From: JADKAV01 sp041393775
GTDB lineage: Bacteria > Actinomycetota > Actinomycetes > S36-B12 > UBA10799
NCBI GenBank assembly: GCA_041393775.1
Contig: JAWKJM010000010.1
Location: 1-64,000 of the forward strand
Direction: 5' to 3'
Length of the DNA: 64,000 nucleotides
The position numbers and the translations under genes were made by a program. Under the pieces are notes generated by a model. That model was not told the DNA's origin. It made no database searches and saw only the letters and a program-made list of their open reading frames with translations. Within the stretch, counting starts at the first letter, position 1; every line of letters begins with the position of its first letter. Positions 42,842-50,621 of the stretch are shown piece after piece.

Positions 42842-44044
42842 GTGGATGATCTGCCCGTGGTGGTGCGCACACGCCTGATCGACCCGGCAGACCTTCTCGG
42901 CCTGATCCCCGCCGGCGCCCGGCCCTTCAGCTGGGTGCACGAGGGTGCGGGTCTGGTCGGATGGGACATCGCAGCGACCACGACCGTGCGGGGCCCGGAA
43001 CGCTTCGCACGGGCGCAGCGCTGGTGGGCGAGGTTCTGCGAAAACGCGAGCATCGACGACGAGGTCCAGTCACCGGGAACCGGTCCGGTGGCCTTCGCCT
43101 CCTTCGCCTTCGACGCCGAGGACGAGTCTGTGCTGACTGTGCCCGGCACCATCGCCGGCCGCCGCGATGACAAGGCCTGGATCACCACGATCACCCCCAG
43201 CCGTCCGGACCCGCTGCCCGTGAACTCGGGCCGGGCCCTGAAAGAACCCGATCCGGACGGCAGCCACTACCGGCCTCTGGTGGCACAGGCCGTCGAGAGC
43301 ATCGCCGCAGGTGTCTTCGACAAGGTGGTCCTGGCACGTGCGGTCCGGGTCACCGGCGACATCGACGTTCATCGCACCTTGCTCCGGCTGGCCGAGAGAT
43401 ACAGCGACTGCTGGACGTTCAGCGTCCACGGCCTGATCGGCGCCACCCCGGAACTGCTGGTGCGGCGCACTGGTGAACAGGTCATGTCCCGGGTGCTCGC
43501 CGGGACCGTGGAACGCAGCGACGACGAGCGCGAAAGCGGCGTCCTGGCGGACTCGATGGTCGCCTCGAACAAGGCCCGTGAGGAGCACGCCTACGCCGTG
43601 ACGTCCGTGGCGCAGGCCCTGGGCACGCATTGCACGGACTTGGATGTTCCCGTCGAGCCGCGTGTCCTGCGGTTGGCCAACGTGCAACACCTGGCCACCG
43701 ACATCCACGCCATGCTGGTGGACGAAACCTCCGTGATCGCGATCGCGGCAGCACTGCATCCCACGGCCGCGGTGTGCGGGACCCCGACCGAGCGCGCGCT
43801 GCAGCACATCCTCAGCAGCGAACGCCTGCGCCGCGGCCGCTACGCGGGCCCGGTGGGCTGGTTCGATGCGCACGGCGACGGTGAGTTCGGCATCGCGTTG
43901 AGGTGCGGCCAACTGGTGGCGGACAACACCGGTATCGACCTGTTTGCCGGCTGCGGGATCGTGGCCGGGTCCGACCCTGAGTCGGAGTTCGCTGAATCGG
44001 AGTCCAAACTGGCCGCGATGCGCTGGGCGCTCGAGCCGCAGTAG
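42842..44044 (+). CDS. menF: isochorismate synthase
   Basis: 400 aa chorismate-binding enzyme converting chorismate to isochorismate at the head of menaquinone synthesis. Motifs are DKVVLARAVRVTGDID, FSVHGLIGATPELLVRRTGE, VLAGTVERSDDE, HLATDIHAM, HPTAAVCGTPTE and the Mg/product loop YAGPVGWFDAHGDGEFGIAL. GTG start. An EntC-type role is possible, but the surrounding men genes support MenF. Confidence 0.93.
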   Translation: MDDLPVVVRTRLIDPADLLGLIPAGARPFSWVHEGAGLVGWDIAATTTVRGPERFARAQRWWARFCENASIDDEVQSPGTGPVAFASFAFDAEDESVLTVPGTIAGRRDDKAWITTITPSRPDPLPVNSGRALKEPDPDGSHYRPLVAQAVESIAAGVFDKVVLARAVRVTGDIDVHRTLLRLAERYSDCWTFSVHGLIGATPELLVRRTGEQVMSRVLAGTVERSDDERESGVLADSMVASNKAREEHAYAVTSVAQALGTHCTDLDVPVEPRVLRLANVQHLATDIHAMLVDETSVIAIAAALHPTAAVCGTPTERALQHILSSERLRRGRYAGPVGWFDAHGDGEFGIALRCGQLVADNTGIDLFAGCGIVAGSDPESEFAESESKLAAMRWALEPQ

Positions 44045-44127
44045 CCATCAGGCGTTCCCGCTCGGCTGGCGGTTGGGACAGTCCCTGTGCTCACCATGTG
44101 AGCGTCGCTAATCCCGGGTTGTCCGGC

Positions 44128-45894
44128 TCAGCCGAGCGCCTCCCGGATCTGTGCATACAGGCGCGACTCCAGATCCCGGTCCACCGGTCCGACGACCACC
44201 GCGTTGATGCCGGGCTGTCCGGCGGCGAGTTCCAGGGATTCGGACAGATCCGCCCCCTCGTGGACGGTCACACCATGAGCCCGGAGCACACCCTTGACGT
44301 CAGCGCCCACGCTGGTGCCGAAAACGCGCTCGAAGACGTCCCCCAGGGCGGGGTCGGCCTGCTCCAAGGAGCCGAAGATCCCGCCACCATCGTTGTCCAC
44401 CACGACCAGGCACAGATCGGGGCGCGGTTCACCGGGGCCGATCAGCAGGCCGTTCTGGTCGTGCAGGAGCGCCAGATCCCCCAGCATCGCGTACACGACC
44501 TCCCCGCCCTGGCTCTGGTGGGCGAGGGCGACCCCGACCGCCGTGGAAACCAAGCCATCTATCCCGTTGACCCCGCGGTTGGCAAGCACTCTCGGCTGGT
44601 CGGCACGCACTCCCGCCACCGCTTCGAGATCTCGGATCGAGCGTGACGAGGCGACGAACAGCAGGTCGTCGGGTTCGGCCGCCTCCCACAGCGCATGCGC
44701 CACGTGCAGTCCGGTCTGGTGCGGTGCGGAGTCGAGGATCTTCTCGACCACACGCTGCGCGGCGGCATCGGCCATCAGCCAGCCGTCGAGCCAATCACTG
44801 GACTCCGGCACCTCGGACTCCGAGGGCGGCGCCGGCACCGATCCCAGCACGCACACCGCCGTGCGGGTGGGGTCCGGCCAGTCGAGGGTGCGCTGCGGCT
44901 CGGAGTGGATGTGCACCTCGGCCTCGCGGACCAGGGCGAGGATGCCCCGGCTGAGCCCGACCTTGCCGACGGTGACGACGACCTCGGGCACATGAGCAGC
45001 CCGGAAGGCCTCGCTGGAGGTCAACAGTGAGGCGTGCGCCAGTGCGACCGAACCCGCCCGGGCCTGCCCGGTCGGTTCGCTGTGCAACGGCCAGCCGCAC
45101 GCCTCGGCCAACTCCACGGCGGCGGCAGCATCTTCGGGATCGTCAGTGTCGCCGACGATCACCAGTCCGCGCTGCGGCAGGTCACCTTCGCCGAGGTCGT
45201 CGAGGATCTCATCGATCGGCTCCTGGACGCTGAGCATCAGCCGGCGGTCGACAGTCCAGGTGCGCACCACCTCGAGTTCATCGCCGTCGTCGTCGACGAA
45301 CGTCAGCCCGTCGTGGCCCGCCAGCGACTCGACCCACCTGTCGTCTCCGTCGGGCACCAAGGGCTCCCGGAATGCGACATTGAGGTGCACGGGCCCGCGT
45401 TGCCACGGATGGTTGGCCATGGCGCACGCACGCGACACCGTGCTGCGCCAGTAGGCCACCTGGCCGCGCCTGCGGGTCGGTGACTCGACGTCGGCCGACC
45501 ACCTCACGACGCCGTCGAACACACGGACTTGGTCGATCGTCTGATTGGCGCCGGTGTGGCGCAGCTCCGCGGGACGGTCCGCACTGATGACCACCAGCGG
45601 CAGCCCGCTGGACCATGCCTCCTCGACTGCCGGCAGCAGGTTCGCCACGGCCGTGCCGGAGGTCGTGATCACCGGGACCGGCAGGCCGCTGCGCTTGGCC
45701 AGCCCCAATGCGAGGAAACCCGCGCTCCGTTCGTCGATGCGCACGTGCAGCCGGATCTCGGCGCGCGCGTGCGCGCGGGCGGCTTCAATGGCCAGCGCTG
45801 CGCTGCGCGAGCCCGGCGCCAGGACCACGTCGTTGACACCGAACCGGACCAACTCGTCGATGATGACCTGCGCCGCGGCGGTGGACGGATTCAC
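44128..45894 (-). CDS. menD: SEPHCHC synthase (2-succinyl-5-enolpyruvyl-6-hydroxy-3-cyclohexene-1-carboxylate synthase)
   Basis: 588 aa thiamine-diphosphate enzyme joining isochorismate and 2-oxoglutarate. LAPGSRSAALAIEA and RIDERSAGFLALGLAK lie in the N-terminal TPP domain. ANRGVNGIDGLVSTAVGVAL and AMLGDLALLHDQNGLL followed by VVDNDGGGIFG form the TPP/Mg motif. It starts inside the menC stop (ATGA overlap), so menB-menC-menD are one operon. It converges on menF. Confidence 0.96.
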   Translation of the reverse strand: MNPSTAAAQVIIDELVRFGVNDVVLAPGSRSAALAIEAARAHARAEIRLHVRIDERSAGFLALGLAKRSGLPVPVITTSGTAVANLLPAVEEAWSSGLPLVVISADRPAELRHTGANQTIDQVRVFDGVVRWSADVESPTRRRGQVAYWRSTVSRACAMANHPWQRGPVHLNVAFREPLVPDGDDRWVESLAGHDGLTFVDDDGDELEVVRTWTVDRRLMLSVQEPIDEILDDLGEGDLPQRGLVIVGDTDDPEDAAAAVELAEACGWPLHSEPTGQARAGSVALAHASLLTSSEAFRAAHVPEVVVTVGKVGLSRGILALVREAEVHIHSEPQRTLDWPDPTRTAVCVLGSVPAPPSESEVPESSDWLDGWLMADAAAQRVVEKILDSAPHQTGLHVAHALWEAAEPDDLLFVASSRSIRDLEAVAGVRADQPRVLANRGVNGIDGLVSTAVGVALAHQSQGGEVVYAMLGDLALLHDQNGLLIGPGEPRPDLCLVVVDNDGGGIFGSLEQADPALGDVFERVFGTSVGADVKGVLRAHGVTVHEGADLSESLELAAGQPGINAVVVGPVDRDLESRLYAQIREALG

Positions 45895-46820
45895 TGGTCC
45901 ACTGTGCCACGCAGGTCGGCGGCTTTCCGGATCCGCCGCCGCCAGTAGGCAAGGTCGTCCGAGGCCACAGGCAGGTCGGGCCGGGGGTCGGGAGGGTCGC
46001 CGGCGCGCATTCGACCGGCTGCTGGGATCAGCCGGATCTCGGTGGTGTCCTCAGCGAACAGTGCACCCGTGCCCAGACCGCACGCGAGGGGCTCCGCTTC
46101 CAGTGAACAGGCCGCCGCCACTGACGCGGCGAGCCCCAGCGAGGTATCGAGCGCGCTGGAGACAACCACCGGCAGCCCGACTCTGCGGGCCGCATCCAGC
46201 GTCGAGGCGACACCGCCTAGCGGCGCGACCTTGAGGACCGCGACGTCGGCCACCTGGGAGACGTCGTCGAACCGGCGGTCGATCCGGATCACTTCGTCAG
46301 CGGCCAGCGGCACGTCCACCATGTCCCGCAACCGCGCCATCTGCTCGTACGTGCGAACCGGCTGTTCGGCGTACTCGAGGTCCAGATCCGCGAACTCGCG
46401 CAGGTACCTCACCGCTTCGGGGACGGTCCAGCCACCGTTGACGTCGACCCTGAGCCTGGCGCCGGGCACGGCGTCGCGGACCGCCTGCGCCCGTGCCAAT
46501 CCGAGTCGGTCCCCCACCTTGACCTTGATCGTGCGACATCCGGACTCCACAGCCATACGGGCAGCAGCATCGGGGGCCACTGCCGGGATGATCGCGTTCA
46601 CCTCGACGCCGTCACGAAGTCGCGCCGGCCACCGGCCGTCGGCTTGTTCCAGGGCGCAGGCCAGCCAACGCGCGTCGGCCTCGGCGTCGTAGTCGTCGAA
46701 GGGCGCGAATTCACCCCATCCCTGCGACCCGGCGATGAGGCAGCCGCGCCGCTGCGTCAGCCCCCGGAACGGCGTGCGCAGGTCGAGGCGATACGGCCAC
46801 AGCCGCCTGCTGGACACCAC
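45891..46820 (-). CDS. menC: o-succinylbenzoate synthase
   Basis: 309 aa enolase-superfamily dehydratase. The catalytic set is visible: TIKVKVGDR (KxK), RVDVNGGWTVPEA and EYAEQPVR (metal ligands Asp/Glu), LAADEVI, and VLKVAPLGGV (second Lys). It lies 7 nt after menB. Actinobacterial short MenC type. Confidence 0.94.
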   Translation of the reverse strand: MVSSRRLWPYRLDLRTPFRGLTQRRGCLIAGSQGWGEFAPFDDYDAEADARWLACALEQADGRWPARLRDGVEVNAIIPAVAPDAAARMAVESGCRTIKVKVGDRLGLARAQAVRDAVPGARLRVDVNGGWTVPEAVRYLREFADLDLEYAEQPVRTYEQMARLRDMVDVPLAADEVIRIDRRFDDVSQVADVAVLKVAPLGGVASTLDAARRVGLPVVVSSALDTSLGLAASVAAACSLEAEPLACGLGTGALFAEDTTEIRLIPAAGRMRAGDPPDPRPDLPVASDDLAYWRRRIRKAADLRGTVDQ

Positions 46821-46827
46821 GGGCGAC

Positions 46828-47748
46828 TCAAGGGCGCTTCGGGAACTTGTCGAACTCCGGGCGCCGGCCCTGCGTGTAGGCGTCGCGGCCCTCCTGCGCT
46901 TCCTCGGTCATGTAGAACAACATCGTCGCATCGCCGGCCAACTGCTGAACGCCGGCCAGGCCGTCGTCGGCGGCGTTGTGCGAGGCCTTGAGCATCCGCA
47001 GGGCGATCGGTGACAGGGCTAGCATCTCGCGGGCCCAGGCCACCGTCTCCTCCTCCAGGTCGGCCAACGGGACCACGGCATTGACCAGACCCCAGTCGTA
47101 GGCCTGCTCTGCTCCGTGCTGCCGGCTCAGCATCCAGACCTCGCGGGAGCGCTTCTGCCCGATCTGGCGGGCCAGCAGGCCGGAGCCGTAGCCACCGTCG
47201 AACGAGCCCACCTTGGGTCCGGTCTGGCCGAAGCGGGCGTTGTCGGCGGCGATGGTCAGGTCGCACACGATGTGCAGGACGTGCCCACCGCCGATCGCAT
47301 AGCCGGCCACCATGGCGACGACAGGTTTGGGCAGCCGTCTGATCTGAATCTGCAGGTCCAGTACGTTGAGCCGCCCGATGCCTTTGGCCGCCACCTCGTC
47401 GTCGCCGATGTAGCCGTCGTCACCGCGGATCTGCTGGTCGCCCCCGGAACAAAAAGCCCAGTCGCCCTGGCCGGTGAGGATGATTACCCCGACCCTGTCG
47501 TCGTCGCGGGCCAGGGCGAAGGCGCGCTCGAGTTCGAACAGCGTCTGCGGGCGGAAGGCGTTGCGCTTGTGCGGGCGGTTGATGGTGATCTTCGCGATGC
47601 CCTCGGCGGTCTCGTAGCGAATGTCGCCGAAGTCTCCGGCAGCCACCCAGTCCGCTGCGGGGCGGATGCTGGAGTACGAGGGATCGGTGAAGGCGGGGCT
47701 GCCCTCTGCGACGACTGGTGGGAGCACGTAGCGCGTGCGGCTGTCCAT
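46828..47748 (-). CDS. menB: 1,4-dihydroxy-2-naphthoyl-CoA synthase
   Basis: 306 aa crotonase-family enzyme closing the naphthoate ring. Motifs are KITINRPHKRNAFRPQTL, DWAFCSGGDQQIRGDDGYIG (oxyanion-hole region), VVAMVAGYAIGGGHVLHIVC and GPKVGSFDGGYGSGLLARQ. The last 25 residues (GRDAYTQGRRPEFDKFPKRP) are the characteristic MenB end. First gene of menB-C-D. Confidence 0.96.
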   Translation of the reverse strand: MDSRTRYVLPPVVAEGSPAFTDPSYSSIRPAADWVAAGDFGDIRYETAEGIAKITINRPHKRNAFRPQTLFELERAFALARDDDRVGVIILTGQGDWAFCSGGDQQIRGDDGYIGDDEVAAKGIGRLNVLDLQIQIRRLPKPVVAMVAGYAIGGGHVLHIVCDLTIAADNARFGQTGPKVGSFDGGYGSGLLARQIGQKRSREVWMLSRQHGAEQAYDWGLVNAVVPLADLEEETVAWAREMLALSPIALRMLKASHNAADDGLAGVQQLAGDATMLFYMTEEAQEGRDAYTQGRRPEFDKFPKRP

Positions 47749-47861
47749 GCGACAAGGCTAGATGCAGCCGCCTCAACCCATTTGCACAGGTGCAGGAGCG
47801 CTGACAGCGACGAAGGGCACGGCACCCGGGGTCGTTTGCTGGATGGAAGCACTAGCGTCCC

Positions 47862-47921
47862 CCCTCCATCTGCTGGCCAATAGCTGAAGTGCAGTTCGTC
47901 TATTGGCCAGCAGATGGAGGG
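47862..47921. repeat. long palindrome a between menB and menE
   Basis: Perfect 22-bp inverted repeat (47862-47883 with 47900-47921) built on CCCTCCATCTGCTGGCC, with a 16-nt loop. A second, imperfect palindrome with the same arm sequence follows 35 nt later. The gap between the divergent menB and menE (47749-48106) holds these two structures and no gene. Confidence 0.92.
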
Positions 47922-47956
47922 ATCACGGGTGATTTGCCCGAAATGTGTCGGAGAAT

Positions 47957-48005
47957 CCCTCCATCTGGTGGCCAGCGGACTAGTGGCCGGCCAGCAGATG
48001 GAGGG
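47957..48005. repeat. long palindrome b between menB and menE
   Basis: Arms 47957-47977 and 47985-48005 are 20-21 bp inverted repeats with two or three mismatches and a loop of about 7 nt. The arm sequence is that of palindrome a (CCCTCCATCTG[G/C]TGGCC), so the two are copies of one element. Confidence 0.88.
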
Positions 48006-48106
48006 CTCAGCTGGTAGCCGGGTCAGGCAACGCGAGCGATGGCACCGGACCGCCAGGACCGACCCGATGCACAAGTCGGTGCCGGCCCGGCAGGGACAAT
48101 GGGACG

Positions 48107-49078
48107 GTGATCCGCATGCCGACCGGGTTGAGCGCAGTTGACGCGGCCGACCTGGTGACGCGATACCTGGGTGAAGGTACCCGCTTCGCAGTGCCGGCAG
48201 CGCAGCCCAGCGAGACCGCCGATGTGGTCCTGCGCTCGTCGGGCAGCAGCGCGGCGGCCAAGTCGATCGGTCACACGTTCGCGGCCATCGAATGGGCGGC
48301 GAACGCCGGCCTGCGGGCGTTGGGGGCCGGCCGGTGGCGTTGGCTGCTCCTGCTGTCCCCGGTCTCGGCCGGGGGCTTGATGGTGCTGGCCCGCAGTGCC
48401 TGGCCTCCTCTGGTCTGGCCCGGGATCGGCTCCCGCTTCGAGGCCGCCGACGTCGCGCGGTGGTACCCGGGCGGAGCCGATGCGACTTCGCTGGTCAGCA
48501 CGCAGTTGGCGCGCCTTCTGGAAGTCCCGGAGGGGGTGCGCATGTTGGCCTCGATGCAGGCGGTACTCGTGGGGGGCGGACCTTTGTCCGATGCACTGCG
48601 CGAGCGCTGCGGCAGCCTCGACATCCCGGTGGTCAGCACATATGGCGCGACCGAGACCCTGGGGGGCTGTGTCTACGACGGGCGGCCGTGGCCCGGCGTT
48701 GACGTGCGGTTGGTGCACGACGAGATCCACCTCGATGGGCCGAACCTGTCCGCCGGGTACGTCCCAGGTCCGGCCATCGACCGCCCCTGGCCCACCGGCG
48801 ATCTCGGCCGCTGGCGCGACGGCAGGCTGGAAGTGACCGGTCGGGCGGACGCCCAGGTGCCGGTGAAAGGAGTCAATCGGCATCTGCGCGAGTACGAACT
48901 GGACGCATTGGCCAGGCCCGGTGTCGTCGAGGCGGTGGCCGTCGCGGTCCCGGATGACGCCGACGGCTACCGTGTGGTGGTCTTCGTCGAGGACGATGTG
49001 CAGCGGCTGCCGAGGCTGGAGACCGGCAAGCCCGATCGTCAGGAGTTGCTCAGGAGGGCCAGTGGCCAGCGTCGTTGA
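48107..49078 (+). CDS. menE: o-succinylbenzoate-CoA ligase (short actinobacterial type)
   Basis: 323 aa adenylate-forming enzyme activating o-succinylbenzoate. The ATP loop is LRSSGSSAAAKSI, with Ala-Ala where most members have Gly-x-Pro. Other motifs are VSTYGATETLGGCVYDG, TGDLGRW and the catalytic Lys in RLETGKPDRQE. It is shorter than typical ligases of about 450-500 aa, as usual for actinobacterial MenE. GTG/ATG start choice within the first residues is uncertain. It overlaps menA by 17 nt. Confidence 0.9.
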   Translation: MIRMPTGLSAVDAADLVTRYLGEGTRFAVPAAQPSETADVVLRSSGSSAAAKSIGHTFAAIEWAANAGLRALGAGRWRWLLLLSPVSAGGLMVLARSAWPPLVWPGIGSRFEAADVARWYPGGADATSLVSTQLARLLEVPEGVRMLASMQAVLVGGGPLSDALRERCGSLDIPVVSTYGATETLGGCVYDGRPWPGVDVRLVHDEIHLDGPNLSAGYVPGPAIDRPWPTGDLGRWRDGRLEVTGRADAQVPVKGVNRHLREYELDALARPGVVEAVAVAVPDDADGYRVVVFVEDDVQRLPRLETGKPDRQELLRRASGQRR

Positions 49079-49949
49079 GTGGGTCGAGGGCGCACGACCG
49101 CGCACCCTGCCGGCTGCGGTCGCACCCGTCATCGCCGGCTTGGGGGTGACGGGCTACACCGGAACCGCGTTGAGTGGATCAGTTGTCGCGCTCAACGCCG
49201 GCCTCGCGCTGCTGGTCTCGCTGGCCCTGCAGGTCGGGGTCAACTACTTCAACGACTACAGCGACGGGGTCCGCGGCACCGACAAGGTCCGGGTGGGACC
49301 GGTGCGACTCGTCGGTCAGGGCTTGGCCCCCGCCCGTCAGGTGAGACACGCGGCGGTGCTGAGTCTGGTGGCCGCCGCGCTCTTCGGCGCCGTGCTGGTC
49401 CTGGTCAGTCGCGAGTGGGTTCTGCTGCCGGTCGGTGCGGCGGCGGTCCTTGCCGCCTACGGCTACACCGGCGGGAGCCGGCCCTACGGGTACTACGGCC
49501 TGGGCGAGGTCTTCGTCTTTATCTTCTTCGGACCGGTGGCGGTCTGCGGGACCACGCTGGTCACCGGCGGCGGCCTGTGGCCGATCTCGGTCCTGACGTC
49601 GGTGGCCATCGGTCTGTTGACGGTCGCGATCCTGGTGGCGAACAACCTGCGCGACCGGCCGCTGGACGCAGAAGCGGGCAAGCACACCCTGGCGGTCCGG
49701 CTCGGCGAGCGCAACACCCGGCTCTTCTATGCGGGCTGCCAGATCGCGGCACTGGCTCTGATCGCGGGCATCGCCTTGGGCTCGACGCTGTGGGCACTGC
49801 TGGGCCTGGTCGGCGGTCTCCCTGCGCTGGCGGCCGCGCGCAAGGTCCTGCAGGGGGCCGCCGGGCCAGCTCTGATCCCGGTCCTGCAGTTGACGTCTCT
49901 AGCTCTGCTGCTTGCCGGACTCGGCCTGGGACTCGGTTTCGTCCTGTAG
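49062..49949 (+). CDS. menA: 1,4-dihydroxy-2-naphthoate polyprenyltransferase
   Basis: 295 aa UbiA-family membrane prenyltransferase that attaches the isoprenoid chain. The GTG at 49062 has AGGAGGG upstream inside menE. The first Asp motif is NYFNDYSDGVRGTD and the second is NNLRDRPLDAEAGKHTLAV. Eight to nine membrane helices. The prenyl donor probably comes from the synthase at 24129-25112. The 3' end overlaps the convergent DUF4229 gene by 51 nt. Confidence 0.94.
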   Translation: MASVVEWVEGARPRTLPAAVAPVIAGLGVTGYTGTALSGSVVALNAGLALLVSLALQVGVNYFNDYSDGVRGTDKVRVGPVRLVGQGLAPARQVRHAAVLSLVAAALFGAVLVLVSREWVLLPVGAAAVLAAYGYTGGSRPYGYYGLGEVFVFIFFGPVAVCGTTLVTGGGLWPISVLTSVAIGLLTVAILVANNLRDRPLDAEAGKHTLAVRLGERNTRLFYAGCQIAALALIAGIALGSTLWALLGLVGGLPALAAARKVLQGAAGPALIPVLQLTSLALLLAGLGLGLGFVL

Positions 49950-50225
49950 GTCGATCGATGTCTGCGAGTCCTCGACCAGATCGTCTTCGGCCGTGGCCGC
50001 GGCGTCGATCTTCGCGTTGACCCGTCCCAGCGTCCGGCCCAGTCCGGCGCTCATCTGGGAACGCGGGCGATCGAGCCACACCAGGCTCAACGCGCCGCTG
50101 ACCAGGAACGCCAGGATCACGAGCAGGATGCCGCGAGCACCCGTCAGATAGAGCAACCCGCCCACCGCAAGTAGCAGGACGAGGCGCAATCCCGTGTAGA
50201 TGAAGAATGCACGACCAGACGTCAC
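49899..50225 (-). CDS. DUF4229 membrane protein
   Basis: 108 aa: two membrane helices (about 9-28 and 32-50) with YTGLRLVLLLAV and FLVSGALSLVWLDRPRSQMS, then a charged Asp/Glu/Gln-rich C-terminal tail. DUF4229 proteins are found next to menA in actinobacteria; function unknown. The 3' end is antisense to the last 51 nt of menA. Confidence 0.82.
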   Translation of the reverse strand: MTSGRAFFIYTGLRLVLLLAVGGLLYLTGARGILLVILAFLVSGALSLVWLDRPRSQMSAGLGRTLGRVNAKIDAAATAEDDLVEDSQTSIDLQDETESQAESGKQQS

Positions 50226-50305
50226 GCACCCAGGGTACGTCGGACTCCTGCACCTCAGTACCGCGCTCCCCTGCTGAGTCGGCGCGCGCGGCGTAGGATT
50301 GCACC

Positions 50306-50557
50306 ATGGTGAAGGTGTTGCTGGGCCTTGCCGCCCTCGGCTTGCTGATCTTTGCCCTGATCGACCTGTTCCAGGTTCGATCCGACGATGTCCGCGGCGG
50401 CAGCCGGTTCCTGTGGCTGCTGGCGATTCTGCTCCTGCCGGTAGTGGGGGCGGTGCTCTGGCTGGTGTTCGGCCGGGAGCCCGCCGAAGGACCCAAACGG
50501 CGGACGCTTCCGCCCGACGACGACCCCGACTTCCTGCGCAAGGTTCGCCCGCGGTAG
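50306..50557 (+). CDS. PLDc_N domain membrane protein
   Basis: 83 aa with two membrane helices (LLGLAALGLLIFALIDLFQV and FLWLLAILLLPVVGAVLWLV), then FGREP and a basic tail. This is the N-terminal membrane domain found in cardiolipin synthases, here free-standing as in many actinobacteria. Function unknown. It converges on the GH3 gene. Confidence 0.8.
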   Translation: MVKVLLGLAALGLLIFALIDLFQVRSDDVRGGSRFLWLLAILLLPVVGAVLWLVFGREPAEGPKRRTLPPDDDPDFLRKVRPR

Positions 50558-50621
50558 GGGTTTGTGCGGCCTGAGGACCAACCCCGGCGATTCGATGAGT
50601 AGCGCTGTCGGCGAGCCGGGG

